Translations under genes and position numbers: made by a program
Part shown: positions 62,582 to 64,000 of the stretch, one piece after another
Layout: the number at the start of each line of letters is the position of its first letter
Numbering within the stretch: the stretch's first letter is position 1
Notes under the pieces: model-generated
Seen by the model: only the letters and a program-made list of their open reading frames with translations
What the model was told of the DNA's origin: nothing
Databases searched by the model: none
Assembly: GCA_019694875.1 (NCBI GenBank)
Contig: JAIBBC010000004.1
Location: 62,001-126,000 of the forward strand
Origin: Cyclobacteriaceae bacterium
GTDB lineage: Bacteria > Bacteroidota > Bacteroidia > Cytophagales > Cyclobacteriaceae
Direction of reading: 5' to 3'
DNA: 64,000 nt

Positions 62582-62655
62582 AAAAAAAGCCGTCATATTG
62601 TTCGCGCGATAAACCCCGAATAAGAGTCCCTCGCAACGTCAACATGACGGCCTTT
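62582..62655 (-). terminator. Long composite hairpin, terminator of the M16 gene and REP-like element
   Basis: Arms GCCGTCATATTG (62589-62600) and CAACATGACGGC (62640-62651) pair with one mismatch around a 39-nt apical part that can itself fold (GCGA/TCGC and ACTC/GGGT on the minus strand). Read leftward a run of seven T follows, so it should end the M16 transcript. The long, structured apex is unlike a simple terminator. Confidence 0.65.
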
Positions 62656-62670
62656 TAAAACTCAGTTTAT

Positions 62671-64000
62671 CTACTGATTAGGCTGTTCGAGGTTAATTTT
62701 CTCTTGTTTTTCGTAGCCGAAAAGCTCATCCAGCGTAAGCTGCTTCACCGTTCCGTACTTTTCCAGATCTTTAAAATTAATCTTGTCCTTGCTGCCAATC
62801 AGGACTACGTTGTATTTGCTGTTCTTCAGATTCTCCTGCTGGAATTTCTCAACATCGGCCAGCGTAGCGGTCTGAACTTTCTCATAAATATCCTTCCGCA
62901 CATCATGATCCAGTCCGCGCTTGCGTGCCGTTTCGTAGTTGAACAGAATTCCGGCTTTCGTTACCCGCTGACTTTCGATCTGGTTCATGATCGCATTTTT
63001 GGCTACCACGAAACCATTCTCGGATTTCGGAAAATTCTGAAGCAGATCAAGCATGGCTTTCATAGCTTCGGGCTGCTTGTCGGCTTGCGTACCGATGTAC
63101 GCGTAAAAGGAATCATTGTCTTTATTTTTGCCGGCAACCCCGTAGTTCGCAAACGCTGAATATGCCAAACCTTGCGCTTCACGAAGCTCCTGGAAAACAG
63201 GCGAGCTCATGCTGCCGCCAAAATATTCATTAAACAATCTGGCCATCGGCATTTGCTCAGCACTAAACTCTTTTCCTTTCGACAAGAACATAATCTCAGC
63301 CTGCACCATGTCGTAGTCGGCCCAGTACACATTTGGTTTAGTGACGTCCTGCATCTTGAACTCTACAGGTGTCGGTACCGGGTTCAGCTTTTCCGGCAGA
63401 ATATGATACTGGTTAAGCGATGCAATAACTTCATTTTCCTTTTTCGGGCCATAGTATAATACCCTGTGTTCGGTTTTTGTGAAATTGTGGATAATGTCGA
63501 TCAGCTCTTCCGATTTCAACTCATTCAGATCTTTATTTGTTACCACATTCGTGAAGGATGACTTCGGCCCGTACAAACCGTAGTTCATCAACCCGCTGAA
63601 CATGATCGCGCTCTTGTCTTTCTTCACGTCATCGCGCTTTTTGAAAATACCATCGATCATTTTCTTTTTAGCTTCCTCATCGCCTTTCGCATTAGCAAGA
63701 AGTTTTTCGAAAAGCTGGATCGACTTGTCCATATTTTCATTCAAGCCTTCCAGGTACACGTACGTCTGCTCACCCGATGCAAACACGTTAAAGGTTGTGC
63801 CGAGCTTGTAGAATTCTTTCTGAATCTCCTCAGCCGACATGTCATCTGTACCTACATATTCGAGATACTCAACCGCCACATCCATTTTCGGGTTGTTGTT
63901 GGTGCCAACATCCGACAAATAATAAAGCGTGAACAGGTCATTTTCCTTGTTTGGCGTGTACAATACTTCCACATCCTTGTTCATCTTTGTCTTTACAAGG
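62671..64000 (-). CDS. M16-family zinc peptidase, C-terminal part (5' end outside window)
   Basis: The frame is open through the right edge, giving 442 residues. The content (AQGLAYSAFANYGVAGK type block near the middle, here EAQGLAYSAFANYG; RLFNEYFGGSMSSPVFQELRE; KYNVVLIGSKDKI) is the second, non-catalytic half of a two-domain M16 peptidase of about 950 residues, the R/Y-type half. The catalytic HxxEH would lie further right. The end is ELFGYEKQEKINLEQPNQ. Such proteins are usually periplasmic in Bacteroidota. An internal ATG at 63984 is not taken as a start. Confidence 0.9.
   Translation of the reverse strand, partial: LVKTKMNKDVEVLYTPNKENDLFTLYYLSDVGTNNNPKMDVAVEYLEYVGTDDMSAEEIQKEFYKLGTTFNVFASGEQTYVYLEGLNENMDKSIQLFEKLLANAKGDEEAKKKMIDGIFKKRDDVKKDKSAIMFSGLMNYGLYGPKSSFTNVVTNKDLNELKSEELIDIIHNFTKTEHRVLYYGPKKENEVIASLNQYHILPEKLNPVPTPVEFKMQDVTKPNVYWADYDMVQAEIMFLSKGKEFSAEQMPMARLFNEYFGGSMSSPVFQELREAQGLAYSAFANYGVAGKNKDNDSFYAYIGTQADKQPEAMKAMLDLLQNFPKSENGFVVAKNAIMNQIESQRVTKAGILFNYETARKRGLDHDVRKDIYEKVQTATLADVEKFQQENLKNSKYNVVLIGSKDKINFKDLEKYGTVKQLTLDELFGYEKQEKINLEQPNQ

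Overview
The window is a gene-dense stretch of core chromosome from a member of the Bacteroidota, most likely of the Cytophagales type. Evidence for this: a PorQ homologue, an OmpA/PD40 protein built like PorE, a type IX secretion sorting domain, DUF4421 and DUF4268 proteins, a Bacteroidota-style ExbB-ExbD-ExbD-TonB cluster, menaquinone synthesis (menA), and promoter-like boxes resembling TAnnTTTG instead of sigma70 sites. I see no rRNA, tRNA, CRISPR array, prophage, transposase or integrase.

Layout. 1-20 kb: the 3' end of recA with its terminator, a MacB-type permease, queA, ispD, a DUF2795 protein, ettA, a dihaem cytochrome c, a DUF486 membrane protein, a lipid A-type acyltransferase, sixA, then a leftward run (lon; porQ-hslU-DUF4421), the PorE-like protein, and rseP-dxr. 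20-27 kb: one long rightward cluster of envelope energisation: ExbB, two ExbD, TonB, a tiny membrane protein, a PstS-like lipoprotein, a TPR protein, then a second ExbB/ExbD pair. 27-35 kb: a GH3-type adenylating enzyme, an HtrA protease, dnaA, and a methylmalonyl-CoA mutase with both subunits fused in one chain. 35-45 kb: a 1406-residue TPR/CHAT lipoprotein, threonine aldolase, a miniature protein made of little more than a signal peptide and a T9SS sorting domain, and a leftward operon nuoABCD-nnr. 45-55 kb: a YitT transporter, three tandem exported amidohydrolase-family proteins of which only the middle one keeps its metal ligands, an exported protein with nine regular 34-residue repeats, and a LytS-type kinase, a kinase-like protein lacking the catalytic His and Asn, and a LytTR response regulator. 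55-64 kb: a duplicated-domain lipoprotein, SUI1 and J-domain proteins, a universal stress protein, a beta-barrel protein, DUF4268, a His-rich CDF metal exporter, menA with two glutathione peroxidases, and the C-terminal part of an M16 peptidase cut by the window edge.

How it fits together. Much of the window concerns the envelope: TonB energy transduction, T9SS components, HtrA and RseP proteolysis, lipid acylation and exported enzymes. The respiratory theme is nuoABCD with the NADHX repair enzyme and menA for the quinone pool. Two MEP-pathway genes (ispD, dxr) and several proteostasis genes (lon, hslU, htrA, rseP, a J-protein, usp) are also present.

The most interesting items are the repeat protein beside the kinase/pseudokinase/regulator trio, the active/inactive amidohydrolase trio, the fused mutase, the sorting-domain-only mini-protein, the tonB-downstream hairpin that contains a start codon, a composite palindrome near 62.6 kb, and four convergent gene pairs that share the same overlapping stop tetranucleotide.
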